From NCBI GenBank assembly GCA_020746875.1, contig JAGTJL010000022.1, positions 744,001-808,000 on the forward strand: a DNA stretch of 64,000 nt, in the 5' to 3' direction. Source of the DNA: Rhexocercosporidium sp. MPI-PUGE-AT-0058. Taxonomy: Eukaryota > Ascomycota > Leotiomycetes > Helotiales. The notes beneath the pieces are model-generated. The model searched no databases, was not told where the DNA came from, and saw nothing but the letters and a program-made list of their open reading frames with translations. The position numbers were made by a program, and so were the translations under genes. This document shows, one piece after another, positions 1 through 11,449 of this stretch. Each line of letters starts with the position of its first letter. The first letter of the stretch is position 1.

Positions 1-469
1 AAAAAAGAAACGAAAATCGGAAACTGAAAGAGACCCCAGAGGCGCATAATGATGCGCCAGTCCCCATGTCCGGCGCTGCGGAGATGCCGGGGTAAACCCA
101 GGATCCGAGACTGTACATAAAATTGGACGTAGCGAACTATATTGAACACGTCACGCTCAACAGCTGCGAAACCCGATTCATAAAACTAGAAAAGATCGAC
201 TAAATCCCAATGATTTGACATCTCGAAAAGATAAGTTCTGATTGTAGCAACTTTATTTTAGCTTCATTTTGGAATATGAATCGTTACACACACTCTTGTT
301 GCCCGTTTGCTCCTGCAAGCTTATCCGAGTAAGTCAATAGCTCTTTTAAATCTTGTTTCGTGGCATATTGCTTTCATAATATTGGTGGTACGTATATTTC
401 TTTTTTCCGTAATGGTTCATTTGCAAACGTTTGTTAGACGGAAGGATTCGCAGGATGTTGTCCTACATA
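1..469. other. Intergenic, no gene recognised
   Basis: Mixed-composition sequence ending at the left inverted repeat of the next element. Short open frames are present but have no family signature or good start context. Nothing functional could be assigned. Confidence 0.6.
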
Positions 470-1924
470 CACCAGTGGGTGTCAGAATTCGTTGACCACC
501 CCTCTGAAATCAAGCGATCATCACTAAAACTCACCCTCTTTACACTTGAATTCTAATATAATCTATTAATAGAAACTTAAAAATTCTTTATTATATTTAA
601 TATTCTAAGCACTTAAGTTAAACAAGTATTTATTTCATATATAACTCTCAAGTATAAAAAGTTATTAAATAAATCACATAATACTGTTAAAAGAAGAATT
701 ATTTCTATGACGCTTGCTTTATAAAAGACGGCAATCACGTATGACTAGCGATTCATATTTTATAGCGAGAATATGAAGATATTAAGTGTTTTTTAAAATC
801 TATAATTATAAAAGAAAAAAGATATGAAAAGAAGTAAGTTATATATAAAAGTAAGCTCCGTAAAGGCTCGTTTAATCTCGGCATCTTCTCAATCAGGAAG
901 TGAATAGCCGAGACTGGAAGTAAGGCTCTAGAAGCTCTAAACCGTCACAATTTCCTCACTTAAAAGTGACTTATTATTCTATCCCTCTATTCTGCGGCTA
1001 TAAAACTTAATCCTTCGTACATCTTAATGCAAATACTAATACAAATTACTACCGGTCATATAAAAGAATTCTATTAACTAATAAGCCTTTAAAAACATTC
1101 TTGAAGTAGGTGTTTTTTGGTGAGAGTCGCTTACTCGTATTCCCTGTTACGTGCACACCCCGGACACATGCACACCCATTTCCCTACTAAAATACTACTT
1201 TTTTATACTGCAAAAATATCTGTTATTATTAATGTAATTTTGTAATTTTTAATAATTTGAACATAAGATTATAATAATATTAAATTAAAGACTTTAAATA
1301 TAATGTTTTATTTTATTTTAGTACGTAATTTAAAGCTAAAAACGAGTGATTTTAATGGTTAATATAACTATTATAATAAAACCGAATTTAAAAATACTAA
1401 TAGAAAAGTATTAATAAAAAATCTTTACAAAATGAATTTAAGCACTTCTAATTAAATATATATATAATTAAGTACCGTTTAACAATATTATAATTTTTTA
1501 ATTCAATTTTATTTAATATATTTTGATTTTATTTATAAGAAAGAAGAAAAAAACCCATTTTTGACTTATTTGTAATTATATTAACTTAACCTTTAAGTTT
1601 AAGTTATTATGTATAATTAATTAAAAACTTGATTATTTTCTATACTAGCATACTCAATTACTAAAGTATTCCAATTCAACTTTAATATAAAAGACTTAAA
1701 AAAGTATAATTTATACAAATACTAAATTTAATTACTTATATGAGTAAATCAATTATATATTTATTTTATTTTATTATATAGTATCAAGTGGTTGTTTATT
1801 TATAATACTTTTAAAGTGAGGTATTTTGGTGGGGAATTAGGTGTGCATGTGTTCGGGGTGTGCACGTAAAAGGGAATACGAGTAATTTTGCGGGGTGGTC
1901 AACGAATTCTGACACCCACTGGTG
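470..1924. mobile_element. AT-rich DNA element with 33 bp perfect TIRs
   Basis: Positions 470-502 and 1892-1924 are exact reverse complements of each other (33 bp, outer end CACCAGTGGG). Both copies are flanked by CATA (466-469 and 1925-1928), a possible target duplication that contains TA. The interior is very AT-rich with no open frame, as expected for a RIP-mutated or non-autonomous cut-and-paste element. A second inverted pair, 1131-1199 against 1813-1885, sits directly inside the right TIR but about 630 bp inside the left one. This suggests that one original TIR of roughly 110 bp was split on the left by an insertion. The superfamily is not determined; a Tc1/mariner or PIF relative is possible. 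Confidence 0.75.
1131..1885. repeat. Inner inverted-repeat pair (about 70 bp arms)
   Basis: The left arm 1131-1199 matches the reverse complement of 1813-1885 at most positions; most differences are transitions, with a few exceptions. Each arm contains GTGCACACCCC and CACATGCACACC, which are themselves partly self-complementary. The right arm ends six bases before the outer right TIR. The pair is either the inner part of the long TIR of the 470-1924 element or a nested MITE of about 755 bp. Confidence 0.65.
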
Positions 1925-2233
1925 CATACTGCAAGGTGATGTCACTTGGCGCACTGGACGCGAACCTGATTATCGTGAGCTTTCAACCCTCCTCTGTTTT
2001 CTATCTTCAGATAATGAGATATTCATCGAGATAAACATACTCAACGAGCTCAAAACATATTTTGCAAGGAGGTCGGTGTTTACGGCTACACAAACACGAC
2101 AAGTCAGATCGACATCAAACTGATGTGAGGCAGCTCGAGCCCGAAATATCTGTAGCTGCGCTGTTTCTAATTTCTGCTTCTCCAAAACCAACACTGGCAT
2201 GGGCAAGGATCATTCACAGATTGATACTGCATC

Positions 2234-5200
2234 ATGGATCCACTCACCATTATAACTAGCATCCCGACTCTGATCGATATCTGCAAACGCTGCATCAGCG
2301 GCTTCAAAGCCATGAAAGATGCCTCGAAAGACTGCCCAGTCCTCCTCTACGAGATCACAAACCTAGAAACGCTTCTTCAGCGCCTAGACTACGAAAGACG
2401 AGCACAAATGAAAGAACAAGAAAAAGGTAAAGACAAAGACGGGAATAAAACTTCATCTTTCCCTCTCGAGGAAATGGAGAATCACATCACACGGATGCGA
2501 AAACGGATGGAGGATATCTCCAGCAAACTTGTAGTTTCGGATAAGAGGTTTGGGAGTTTGAGGAGGGCTGTCAAGTGGCCGTTTACGGAGAAGGAGGTTA
2601 AGGAGCTATTGGCGGATTTGGAAAGGGATAAGTTGTTGTTGAATTTGTTGGTGCAGGGAGATCATTTGTAAGTACAGATAGCCATATATGACCATGCTGC
2701 TACTCATTTGTGTGAACAGATCTTTATCGCAGGCGTTGAGCCATGATATTAAGGATATTCAAGGACTTGTGGCGGATATTGGCGAGGGTGTTAGGAATAT
2801 ACAGGTCGATGTGGAAGGTCTCCACGAACGTGCTGCAGGTAGCGTTCTAGGTATACCGTAAATGGCAGTTCTGGCTGACTGGCTTTCAGACGAAGAATAC
2901 CGCAAGATCTTGGAGTGGATATCTCCCATCCCATTCTGGAGTAAGCAGCGAGACCTTCAGCGCAAATACCGTCCTGGAGCCGGTACATGGTTTCTAGAGT
3001 CTCCCGAATTCCAGCAGTGGGTTGATGGACATCTGAAGATTCTAAACTGTACTGGCATACCGGGTGCAGGGAAGACGATCATATCGTCGGTCGTGGTTCA
3101 GCATCTTGCGGAGCACTTCCATAGTGTTCCAGCTGCTTATGTGTTCTGCGACTATCTCTCACAGGCTAACCGTGCAATCGAGAATATATTGCCAAGTATC
3201 CTCCGGCAGATCATCCAGATGCGGGGAGTGTGTTCAATCGAACTTCGGGAGCTGTATAAGACGAGAATGTTGACGGGCGAGACACTTAGCTTGCAAGAGA
3301 CTGTCTGGTTTCTAGAGACGTGTGTTGATCAACAAGAACGTGTCTTCGTTCTTTTCGATGCACTGGATGAGCTTGATGATGAAAAAGATGTACTGGAATG
3401 GGTGGTCAAAATGTCGAAATCGGGGTGTGTAAGTTTCATGACGACCTCGCGGCAGAGTTCAGTGCTGCTCGAAGACGCTGATTCAGTGGCTCATGTCAAT
3501 ATTCGAGCGGATGATACAGATGTCAGGCAGTATGTCAAAGACTTGGTTCCGGGAGCTGCTAAGAACAGCCCGGAACTTCAACAGACAATAATCGATGGAA
3601 TTTGCGAGGCCGTTCAGGGAATGTAAGTTTCACAACTCGTCATCTTATTGAAGAGTTCATGTTAATGGAAAAGTAGGTTTATCATCGCGGCTCTCCATAT
3701 GGAGACTTTGGCAGAACTAGGAACCGAAGGCGATATCAGGAGAGCTTTATTGGACTTTTCTGCACATGGCCAATCACTTGACAGGCTGTACCAGAAGGTC
3801 ATGAATCGGATCGCAGAGCAACCGAACGTCAAGAAAGACGTGGCACATCGGCTCCTTGCATGGTTGACCAAGATCCGTAGACCATTGAGCCCTGCGGAAC
3901 TTCGCCATGCCTTTTCTGTTCGGGAAGGGGACCGGAGGTTTCAGACCGACATGCTTTATGGAATGGACTACCTACTCGCTACCTGTAAAGGTCTCGTCGA
4001 AATCGACAGAGAGAGCAATGTGGTGCGTCTAGTCCACAAAACCGCGCGGGAATTCCTGGCCACGCATGAGACCACAACGAATATCGAGGAGGACATTGCG
4101 GAAACATGTCTCACATATCTATCGTTTGACGAACTGCTGGAACCAGTAGCTGATCACGATGCTCTTCAAGCTCTAATCGATCACTACCCGTTTCTTGACT
4201 ACGCAGCAATATCTTGGGGCTACCATGCCAATGACATGCAGAAACCCACACAGAAGATGGAGGATAAAGTTCTAGGATTCTTACGACTGCCAAACCGAAT
4301 ATCTGATGTCCTTCTTGAGTATTGGGCCAACAATGAAGCCACGCAACGCTCGCTGCAGATATGGAAAGGAGAGCGTAGGCCATCTAGCCTGCATCGTCAG
4401 ACGAACCGGAATATCAAATGCCATCTACGAGATATCCATATTGCGATCCTGTTCGGCTTCACTACAGTACTGAAGTCTGTTCTCCTCGAACACCCAAAGC
4501 GATACTGGAGGATGAAAGTCAACAATCCGCTCTGTTGGGCTGCTAGACTTGATCAATATGAAGAGATGAAGATCATGATCGAGAACGGCGCAGATGTGAA
4601 TGTCGCTGGGGGCCTTGGGTGGACTCCTCTACATTGGGCGTGCGTTTGTGCTTCCCTCGAGATGGTGCGGCTTCTCCTTGACAATGGTGCGGATGTCAAC
4701 CAACATACTTCGGAGCCAAGAGGTAACGAGACACCAATGCACAAAGCATGTTTCCACGATCGCGCAGACGTGGTAGAGGAATTGCTCAAGCGAGGTGCTG
4801 ATATAACCGCTGGACTTCCGGGCCAACCTAACACCACACCGCTGAGCTATGCCTTGGATAAAGGGCGTCTGAAATGTCTCGAGCTGTTGCTTTTTAAGTA
4901 TCGGTTTTTTACATCTGAGAACACAGCTGGCCTGATGATACCGATTGATGACCCGGACTTACTTCGACGACTCCTCGATACGCATGTAAATCCAAACCAG
5001 GACTTTGGTCTCGGCCGTAGTATGCTCGATGTAGCTATCCAGCAAAGGGACAGCGAACTAATCGGTAAGTGTCTGGAGCACGGAGCTCTACCGAAAGTAT
5101 ACTGGACAATCGAAATGCCCGAGATCGCACAACATAGCCAGGAGTCATGGTTCGTGACACTACATGCCTTGATAGCCGGCCACGCACCACCCATGGCATC

Positions 5201-5645
5201 AGCCTCACGGTCTGAAGTCCTAATGATTAACCGTGATATACCTGATAAAGAACTTTACCTTGAGATTCCGACACCGGCTGATAGTCCCCAGGTGACGAAA
5301 ATCATCTTCACGATTACGTCGCATGATCAAGGCTGGTCGTCCTTCCCTCATGATCATGGTGCGTACATGGGATCACAGAGCTTTTTCGCTGCGGATGTGT
5401 GGGAGATTGGGAAGGATGGAAAAGGAGAGGTTGCCTCGAAAAGGAAGAGGATTGTGTATAATGTACATGCGTCGAGGGAGTGGAAGAAGCATGTTGTGGT
5501 GTGGGAGAGGGATGGCGCTAAGAAGGATTTGAAGAGGTGGCTGGAGGCGTTGAGGGCTGGATGTGCGATTAGAATTTATGCTCGGGCGACAGACTGGGGA
5601 TGGGAGAATCATGTTGCGGAGATTAGGGTTGATGTTTTTGCTTGA
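2234..5645 (+). CDS. NACHT-ankyrin NLR (STAND) protein with C-terminal extra domain
   Basis: Predicted intracellular STAND receptor of the fungal NLR type, which uses NTP-driven oligomerisation to signal in non-self recognition or cell death. I join four exons, 2234-2667, 2720-2838, 2890-3622 and 3677-5645. The introns are 52, 51 and 54 bp with GTAAGT/GTAGCG donors and CAG/TAG acceptors, and the second has a CTGAC branch site. The spliced frame gives 1084 residues. Residues 1-140 form a helical fungal N-terminal domain starting MDPLT. The P-loop GIPGAGKT is at 240-247 and the Walker B stretch VFVLFDALDEL at 336-346. A winged-helix-like region follows, then about three to four ankyrin repeats near 710-840 (GWTPLHWAC, GADVN). 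The last 145 residues (from about 940) are a tryptophan-rich, probably beta-sandwich module containing SHDQGW. No stop or frameshift interrupts the spliced model. Family assignment is secure; the biological trigger is unknown. Confidence 0.9.
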
Positions 5646-5710
5646 GTTGGAGAGGAGGAATAGGCGAGACGGCTGAAGTTGTTTGGGAGCGAAAGGGGCT
5701 CGGTTAACCA

Positions 5711-7545
5711 TAACGTCTAGCCCCACCATTCCGACCACCCCTAGTTTCCGGACACCTCGCTTAACCTCACCGCCCCTCGTACCTACTTACTTAAATAATT
5801 ATTAACTCTTTTAATTCTTAATCAATTCTTTTGAAATTTGGAATTCAGATATTTTAATCATAAAGCGTTAATATACGGAAGCTAATATTTAGAGCGCTCT
5901 TAAGGAGATGGCAAATAGCAAGTCTACGCAAAAGGCATCGCTAAAGTAAGGGATTCTAAAGTCTACCTTTCATAATCGTGCTACGACTATATTATCGCAC
6001 TAAGAAGCCGCCAGCTATTTGCAAAGGCTACTTACGGTACTAAAGGACAAATTAACTAATTAGGTACTTAAGAGTTTATTGGCCGTGGAATTACGCATGT
6101 ACAAATCAAGAGTTTCGCTCAATAGCTTTTAACTCTTGAAGGAGATTATAAACCACTCGAATAACATTAAATAAAGCGATTTTTAGTCCGGAATCTTATT
6201 CTTAAAACTAAAAAGCAAATCTATATTGATTCTATACGTGTTAATAACGCTTGCTTTAAAGTTATTAAGCCTTAATTCTAAAAATTTAACGTCCCGGCTA
6301 TTAAAGCGATTCCAGCTAGCTAACGATAGAATATAAACGAAACTAGCATTATAAAAGGTTATAGTTTCAATAGACTAGTCGTAGGCCATACTAAGAAGCG
6401 TAAGGTTTAAGGGAAACAACTAAGTTCACGTGCTTAAACGTCAATTATTAAATGTATTTCTATAACTAGAGTTTCTATAGCTCTAGCTATAATTTTACAA
6501 AGAAAAGACGGTCCAATAACAGTAGTTTCCGTCTCAATTAGACAAATTCAATAATTAGCACTTTATTATTACGGAAAATAAGTAGACGACTAATGAGACG
6601 GCTCTTAAATAGGTAGAGAAGGTGTTTATTCCTTAGACGAAACCACGCAATCCTTCAGCAAGACTCCTTATTATAGACGGCCACGAGAGCTATAAGACTA
6701 CGGATTTCCTTTAGAGGTGCCTTAAGTATAATATTTACGTTTTATTCTTACTTTTACACACGTCATACGTCTTATAACCTTTAAATTTGACGATTTTCTC
6801 TCCCTTTAAGCGTGCGTACCAAAAAGAGTTATACAACTTGAGTTCTTTACTTAATTCTACTTTAATTAGCAAACGCAATTTCCTTCTTTACTATTAAAAA
6901 GCACGTTAAGAAAGTCTTACGGCTTCTAATATTAAAGCCGGTTAAAGGACTACTAAATTATAGCCGGTATTTATAGCAAAACCTTTTATAAGCCGATTAC
7001 TATTAGAAAATAGTAATAAATCGACAGCTACGCTTCTTTTAAACTCTTAAAAGGAAGTAACACCACTTCCGGAGGTTTTTAATAACTTACTTAATCTCTG
7101 TACTTTAAAAACCAAAAAAGATCTCTATTTATAGCTCCGTAACTTAGCTTCCGAATCACATAACTACCTTCCGGAGAAGCGTTTATATATTAAGAAGATT
7201 ATAACAATAATTAATAAAAAAGACTATAAATTAAGAAAAGCAAAGATAAAGATTTAAGAGTTAAAAGAGAAATTAAAGCAATTAAAGCTAAAAAAAAAGG
7301 AGGAAAGTATAAACTAGTCCAAATTCTAAGTTTGTGACGACACGTGCTATTTTTAAGGCTCAAATCGCAGCTAGAGATCGCTAAATTATACTTATAAAAT
7401 CAAAATCTAAAGGAGATTTAGATTTTATAGTTTCTTATATAGAAGTTAAAGAAATATAGAGTTATTAAGCCTTAAATAAGAAGTGATAGAATTAAGCGAG
7501 GTGTCCGGAAACTAGGGGTGGTCGGAATAGTAGGGCTAGACGTTA
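5711..7545. mobile_element. pogo/Fot1-type (Tc1/mariner) transposon, RIP-degraded
   Basis: The 54 bp inverted repeats 5711-5764 and 7492-7545 differ at only about three positions, all transitions. Both ends carry TA outside ACGTCTAGCCC, matching the TA target preference of Tc1/mariner elements. At 1.83 kb the size suits Fot1/pogo elements. The interior holds a plus-strand transposase remnant (see 6620-6870). It lies 66 bp downstream of the NLR stop codon, so it may affect that gene's 3' end. Confidence 0.88.
6620..6870 (+). pseudogene. DDE_1 (pogo-like) transposase remnant
   Basis: Read on the plus strand, one frame gives a VFIP...TKPRNPS segment, then LLIIDGHESYKT at about 6670-6705, then HTSYVL*PLNLTIFSPFKRAY. 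This is the hallmark second-Asp block of pogo/Fot1 DDE transposases (normally DGHGSH and HTSH.LQPLD). Stops stand where family members have Gln (CAA to TAA), for example before PLN and after FIP. The protein is dead, so the element could move only with help from an outside transposase. Confidence 0.85.
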
Positions 7546-7910
7546 GGCCTCGCGTTATCTGCCCTGTGCCTCCATATTTGGACTACAACTATCTCACTTT
7601 GTCGTTGACACTGATCAGGCCAGAAGCTTCTTAGAACAATGCTGCTTGGTCGTAAAGGGTAAAAAGTTAGTTGAACTCTTCTCTTGCAATTTAAGACTCT
7701 TGTTTGGCTGGGGGGATCTGAGGAAAACCTTCGCTAGGCGGGGCAAGAGTCCTACAACAGAACGTGATTAAGAACACATTCATGCCTGCCTGCTAATGAT
7801 AGGCCTGGGATTATCATCACTTTCTGGCATCAGGCTCAGCCCTACGTGACAAGACTACGGGGTACAGCAGACTGACTTTCTGTGCTCGTAAATTGGACGA
7901 ATGAAAATGG
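7546..7910. other. Intergenic between two transposons
   Basis: Normal-composition sequence between the pogo element and a MITE. No coding frame or RNA signature was recognised. Confidence 0.55.
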
Positions 7911-8138
7911 TATCCCATGGTGTGGCAGTTCGCTTACGGCTTTTAGCGTGAAAATCTGAAATGAGTTCATTGAGCGCAAATAAGCTAGTAGAACAAAAAG
8001 AATTAGATAAAATGATACCTTTACTTCGAAATAATAATAGCTCTCTTGTAAATTAGTCTTTTAAAGCAAAGTGAAGCTGGAGCTGAGAGGTCTCTTTTGA
8101 AAACGGCGCTAAAAGCCCTACTGCCACACCATGGGATA
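7911..8138. mobile_element. MITE-like element, 228 bp
   Basis: The left end TATCCCATGGTGTGGCAGT (7911-7929) is repeated in reverse complement at 8120-8138. Similarity continues inward (GGCTTTTAGCG against CGCTAAAAGCCC). The ends begin with TA, compatible with a TA target duplication. There is no coding capacity. This is the architecture of a small Tc1/mariner-derived MITE; other genomic copies would settle it. Confidence 0.7.
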
Positions 8139-8790
8139 TTTTGACGTGCATTGTGCGGCTGCATGTTCGCCCAGGAGAGCTCGGACGGTAGCGTTATTAA
8201 CTCAGGCTTTTGATCGCTAGGCGCGCTAGTTTTTCTAGGGGTTTGGCGCTGAAACGGCGAGCTTGCATGCCTAACTAAATGGACCTTCAACTTACTAGTG
8301 GCGAGGACTTAGTCTAAGGAACCTCAACAACAAACCATTATTTGGATGTCAGCTTACGAGGCACGGCGGCGGCGGCTACAACCATAGAGCATCACTTTAA
8401 CGATTTGATTCAGACCTAGTTCCGAATTCCTTTCCCGTGCTGGTTAGCTCTTGGCGTCATCATGTAAGCACCTAGGATTGCCTCGGTGATATCTATCCAC
8501 TGGACGATATGACATTTCTCCTACGTTACGTTTCCTCAGTTCATCACTCCTTTTCTACTCTGCTCTATTCTCATTATGTTTCTCGCACGTCTCATGAACT
8601 ATGTACTCATCGTCAGACAACAATCAAGTAAATCCCCACCCCACCCTTCGGGCCATCCTCTATACCAAAAAACCCGATTTTAACTTAATAATATCTTTAT
8701 GAAATATGAATAAAAACTTATAAAATTCATAATATATAACATTTATATATACGTTACCTTAAACATAACATATAAGTTAATTCTAATTAG
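8139..8790. other. Intergenic, no gene recognised
   Basis: Mixed-composition DNA turning AT-rich after about 8680. A minus-strand open frame around 8021-8290 overlaps the MITE and has no family features, so it was not called. The stretch at 8633-8665 weakly resembles the reverse complement of 9875-9905 and may be a degraded terminal repeat. Confidence 0.45.
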
Positions 8791-9168
8791 GCAATTCTCT
8801 TAGATTTAAAATTTAAAAAACACCCTACAAAAGCGACTAAAATTAATTTATGATTAAACGAATATAAATACTTTAAAAAGGACGATTATAGCCGATAAGA
8901 CTACTGATTTAAGATTTTCAGTTATTAGATAGTTCTATTAGTAGTTGTTAATATACATTAGAATAGACTTTTTCAGACCTCTGTAAAACAGTTATTTTAA
9001 AATTATAATATAACTACTAATATAATTGCTTAGTAATAGAAAAACTGTTATAAGGACTCTATTTATTATTATATATATCAATTTCAAGTACTTATAACTA
9101 TAAAATTAAAAGTTATTTTTAGTCACTTTTATATGGTGTTTTTTAAATTTTAAATTAACGAGAATTAC
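8791..9168. repeat. Long inverted repeat (50 bp arms) in AT-rich DNA
   Basis: 8791-8840 is an imperfect reverse complement of 9119-9168, sharing the core ATTTAAAATTTAAAAAACACC. The 280 bp between them is AT-rich and non-coding. It is best read as a MITE, or as the subterminal arms of a larger degraded element spanning about 8630-9907. Confidence 0.6.
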
Positions 9169-9785
9169 CCGATTGAAACTAGCTTAAAGTGAATAAGCGA
9201 GGTCGCATATATACTATTAGCTTACATTTTTTTATTTAGTGTACTTTTATTAACGTTTCATAAAGATCTAGCTTGTGTCGTCAGCGTTCTGATTTCCTTC
9301 AAGGTCCGGGAATCAAATTTGATTCGGACGATTTCACTCATACCCATTCCCTCCACCGCAAGCTTCAATAGCAAATATATAGAGATATAAAAGGGATATA
9401 TAAGTAGAGGAATCCTCGCACTGCTTTCTATTAATTGCTTCACAAAGCTAAAAGCAGCGGAGTAACGCCTAATATGCCTAGGTGACTTGATATTGACGCT
9501 ACCTATGCTGACGCCTTCTATCGTACCAGCCTCAAGCGTCCACGATCAAAATAAAGTCAATTATTAGTAATAATTTATAGATATTCCTTTGGCATAAGAA
9601 AACTTATCTAAGGCTAAGGTTTAAAATCTTCAGTTTGCTCGGGATCGACGTGATCAGTGAAAAATTGATCTGATTGCCACACTTAGGAAGCCAAGCGACG
9701 CCCCAGGTCACAACGGACTCTCTCACCAATAGAACAAGATGTTGTTTTTAGCTTTATAGAAAGTACAGAGATATACCTAAAAGAG

Positions 9786-9907
9786 GGTGTAGTTTAGAAG
9801 TGGATTAAAGCACTACGGGTAGTCTAAGTTGCATTAAATTCATTAATTGTTGTTCTAATTACAGGAGGGTGAACGGAATCACGGGGTGATCGGAATGGTG
9901 GGTGGGG
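9786..9907. repeat. LTR fragment plus degraded pogo-type terminal repeat
   Basis: 9786-9845 resembles the start of the 184 bp LTR found at 23288 and 30968 (shared core AGAAGTGGATTAAAGCACT with transition differences). Immediately after it, 9850-9905 reads as a diverged relative of the pogo TIR at 7492-7545 (shared GGAATGGTGGG and GGTGATCGGAAT-type blocks). This looks like a truncated remnant of one or two elements. Confidence 0.5.
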
Positions 9908-11449
9908 ACTTAAAGGTAGCTTAGCAAGCGTATGCAATTTGAGTAGCGAGAGGAAACAAAAGAGCAAGGAATGAATGCGACGAGATAAGAGAGGATGGAA
10001 CAGATCAGAAAATGCGAGCAGGAACGTCCAAAGGGAAGAAGGGTAAAAGCTAGAAATGCCAGGGGAGAGGTAGTGGCCAAGCAGACCAGGAGGCAGGACA
10101 CCAAACTATATTAAGGCAGATAACACTAGCTAGAGGGACATCGGGAGCAGAAAATACAGACAACACGGACTTTAGACAAGTAACCGAGATATCACAAATA
10201 TGTTTTGAAGGCGTTGTGCTACGGCTTTATCTCAAGGGGTGCCACTCGCGGCAGCAACTGCTACTGAACATGGGACTGTATATCTGCAGTGCCGAGCGCG
10301 ATAACGCTCTGTGGAGCTCGATGCTCAGATAGAGCCCTCCCACGTCACGCCTTAGAACACATCGTCAACCCTCACCCATTACGTCACATATCCTTTGATA
10401 ACTTCTTCCAAGCCCTGCACTCAACCTCGCACTCTTTCCTCCACACCGCCTTCCGCGCCTCCTCCGACTGTTCCTGATCGTCCAGCACACGAGCAGTATT
10501 TCGCTCGTCAGCATATGGTAGATCGTTAAATCTGTTAATCCTTAACATCGTGCGGGTAGCTGATAAAGCGGATTGGGTCGGATCGGACAGTTGAAGAAGA
10601 AAAGACGAGGCTGCAGCGAAAGCTCAGAATAGTGGGGCGCATGCACATGCGCGCTACTTATACTTTGTAGCTCCCACTGCTCGCTTGAAGGCGTGCCCGT
10701 AAGCCGATCAGGCGGGACATGCAATGGTTTCTGCGGCTCGGTAACATCGGTCTTCATATGTCAATATTACTAGGACCTCTCGGTAAGTTAATAACTTACT
10801 AAAGTACTGAAAATGCGTATTTTTCATAACGCTAGATCATAGTAGGCTAGCGTAGCCAGGGGCGTGAACGCTTTTTTCTACCCCACTATAAACGGGCAAC
10901 GTATCCCTCACAACCAAGATAATAACGACAACCACAGGCCGAGATGCAGACACCAGCGTCTTGGCACACTTCATTGATTATTCCCTGGTGTCAGCCTTCG
11001 TTTCGCTGTACGCTTTCGTACAAGTGGTAGTCGATACCTGTCCTAAATTCAACGCGCCACCCGCACGGCACGGCGCATTATAGACCCGCTCTTACATCGC
11101 TCCACCCTACGTACTTTGGTAGTCAGGGAAATGTTTGTAGCCAAGACTGCTAGAGAGTTCCTTCGATAACAAGGAACTTGTCCAATAGGGTTTCTAAATT
11201 CTGAGCATTGTTCCCTACTTAAGTTAGAGCAGTACCTCCTTGCAGTGACAATTATTACCCCAACTACCAAGTACGACCAAGTGATAGCCAATATGACGGC
11301 ATCGGGTTTCCACACCTCTGTTATTTGGCGTCGTAAAAAGAAGGGTTACAAAAGCTACAAAAGCTAGGCCATTAGACGAAATTTGGCATTGCACCACGTC
11401 TCAAGCTGAACCCACGCTGGAGCACCCCGTCTAAGTTCAACACTCCATT
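9908..11449. other. Long intergenic region, no supported gene
   Basis: Composition returns to normal but no conserved domain was recognised on either strand. A minus-strand stretch near 11049-11315 starts with one hydrophobic segment (WSYLVVGVIIV) that could be the first membrane helix of a decayed fungal membrane protein. The frame after it shows no continuation I can support. The last 100 bp are the likely promoter of the GFA-domain gene. Confidence 0.5.

Noticed and set aside
307..495. 62-codon plus-strand open frame
   Set aside because: It runs into the left TIR of the 470-1924 element, has a hydrophobic chance composition and no family match.
1970..2259. Overlapping short frames upstream of the first NLR
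   Set aside because: They lie in the NLR leader, overlap each other on both strands, and are not joined to it by splice signals.
3064..5738. Several frames of 65-121 codons inside the first NLR on other frames or strand
   Set aside because: Shadows of the NLR coding sequence.
11049..11315. Minus-strand frame with one hydrophobic helix, considered as the start of a fungal rhodopsin-like membrane protein
   Set aside because: No further membrane segments or motifs could be found in any downstream frame.
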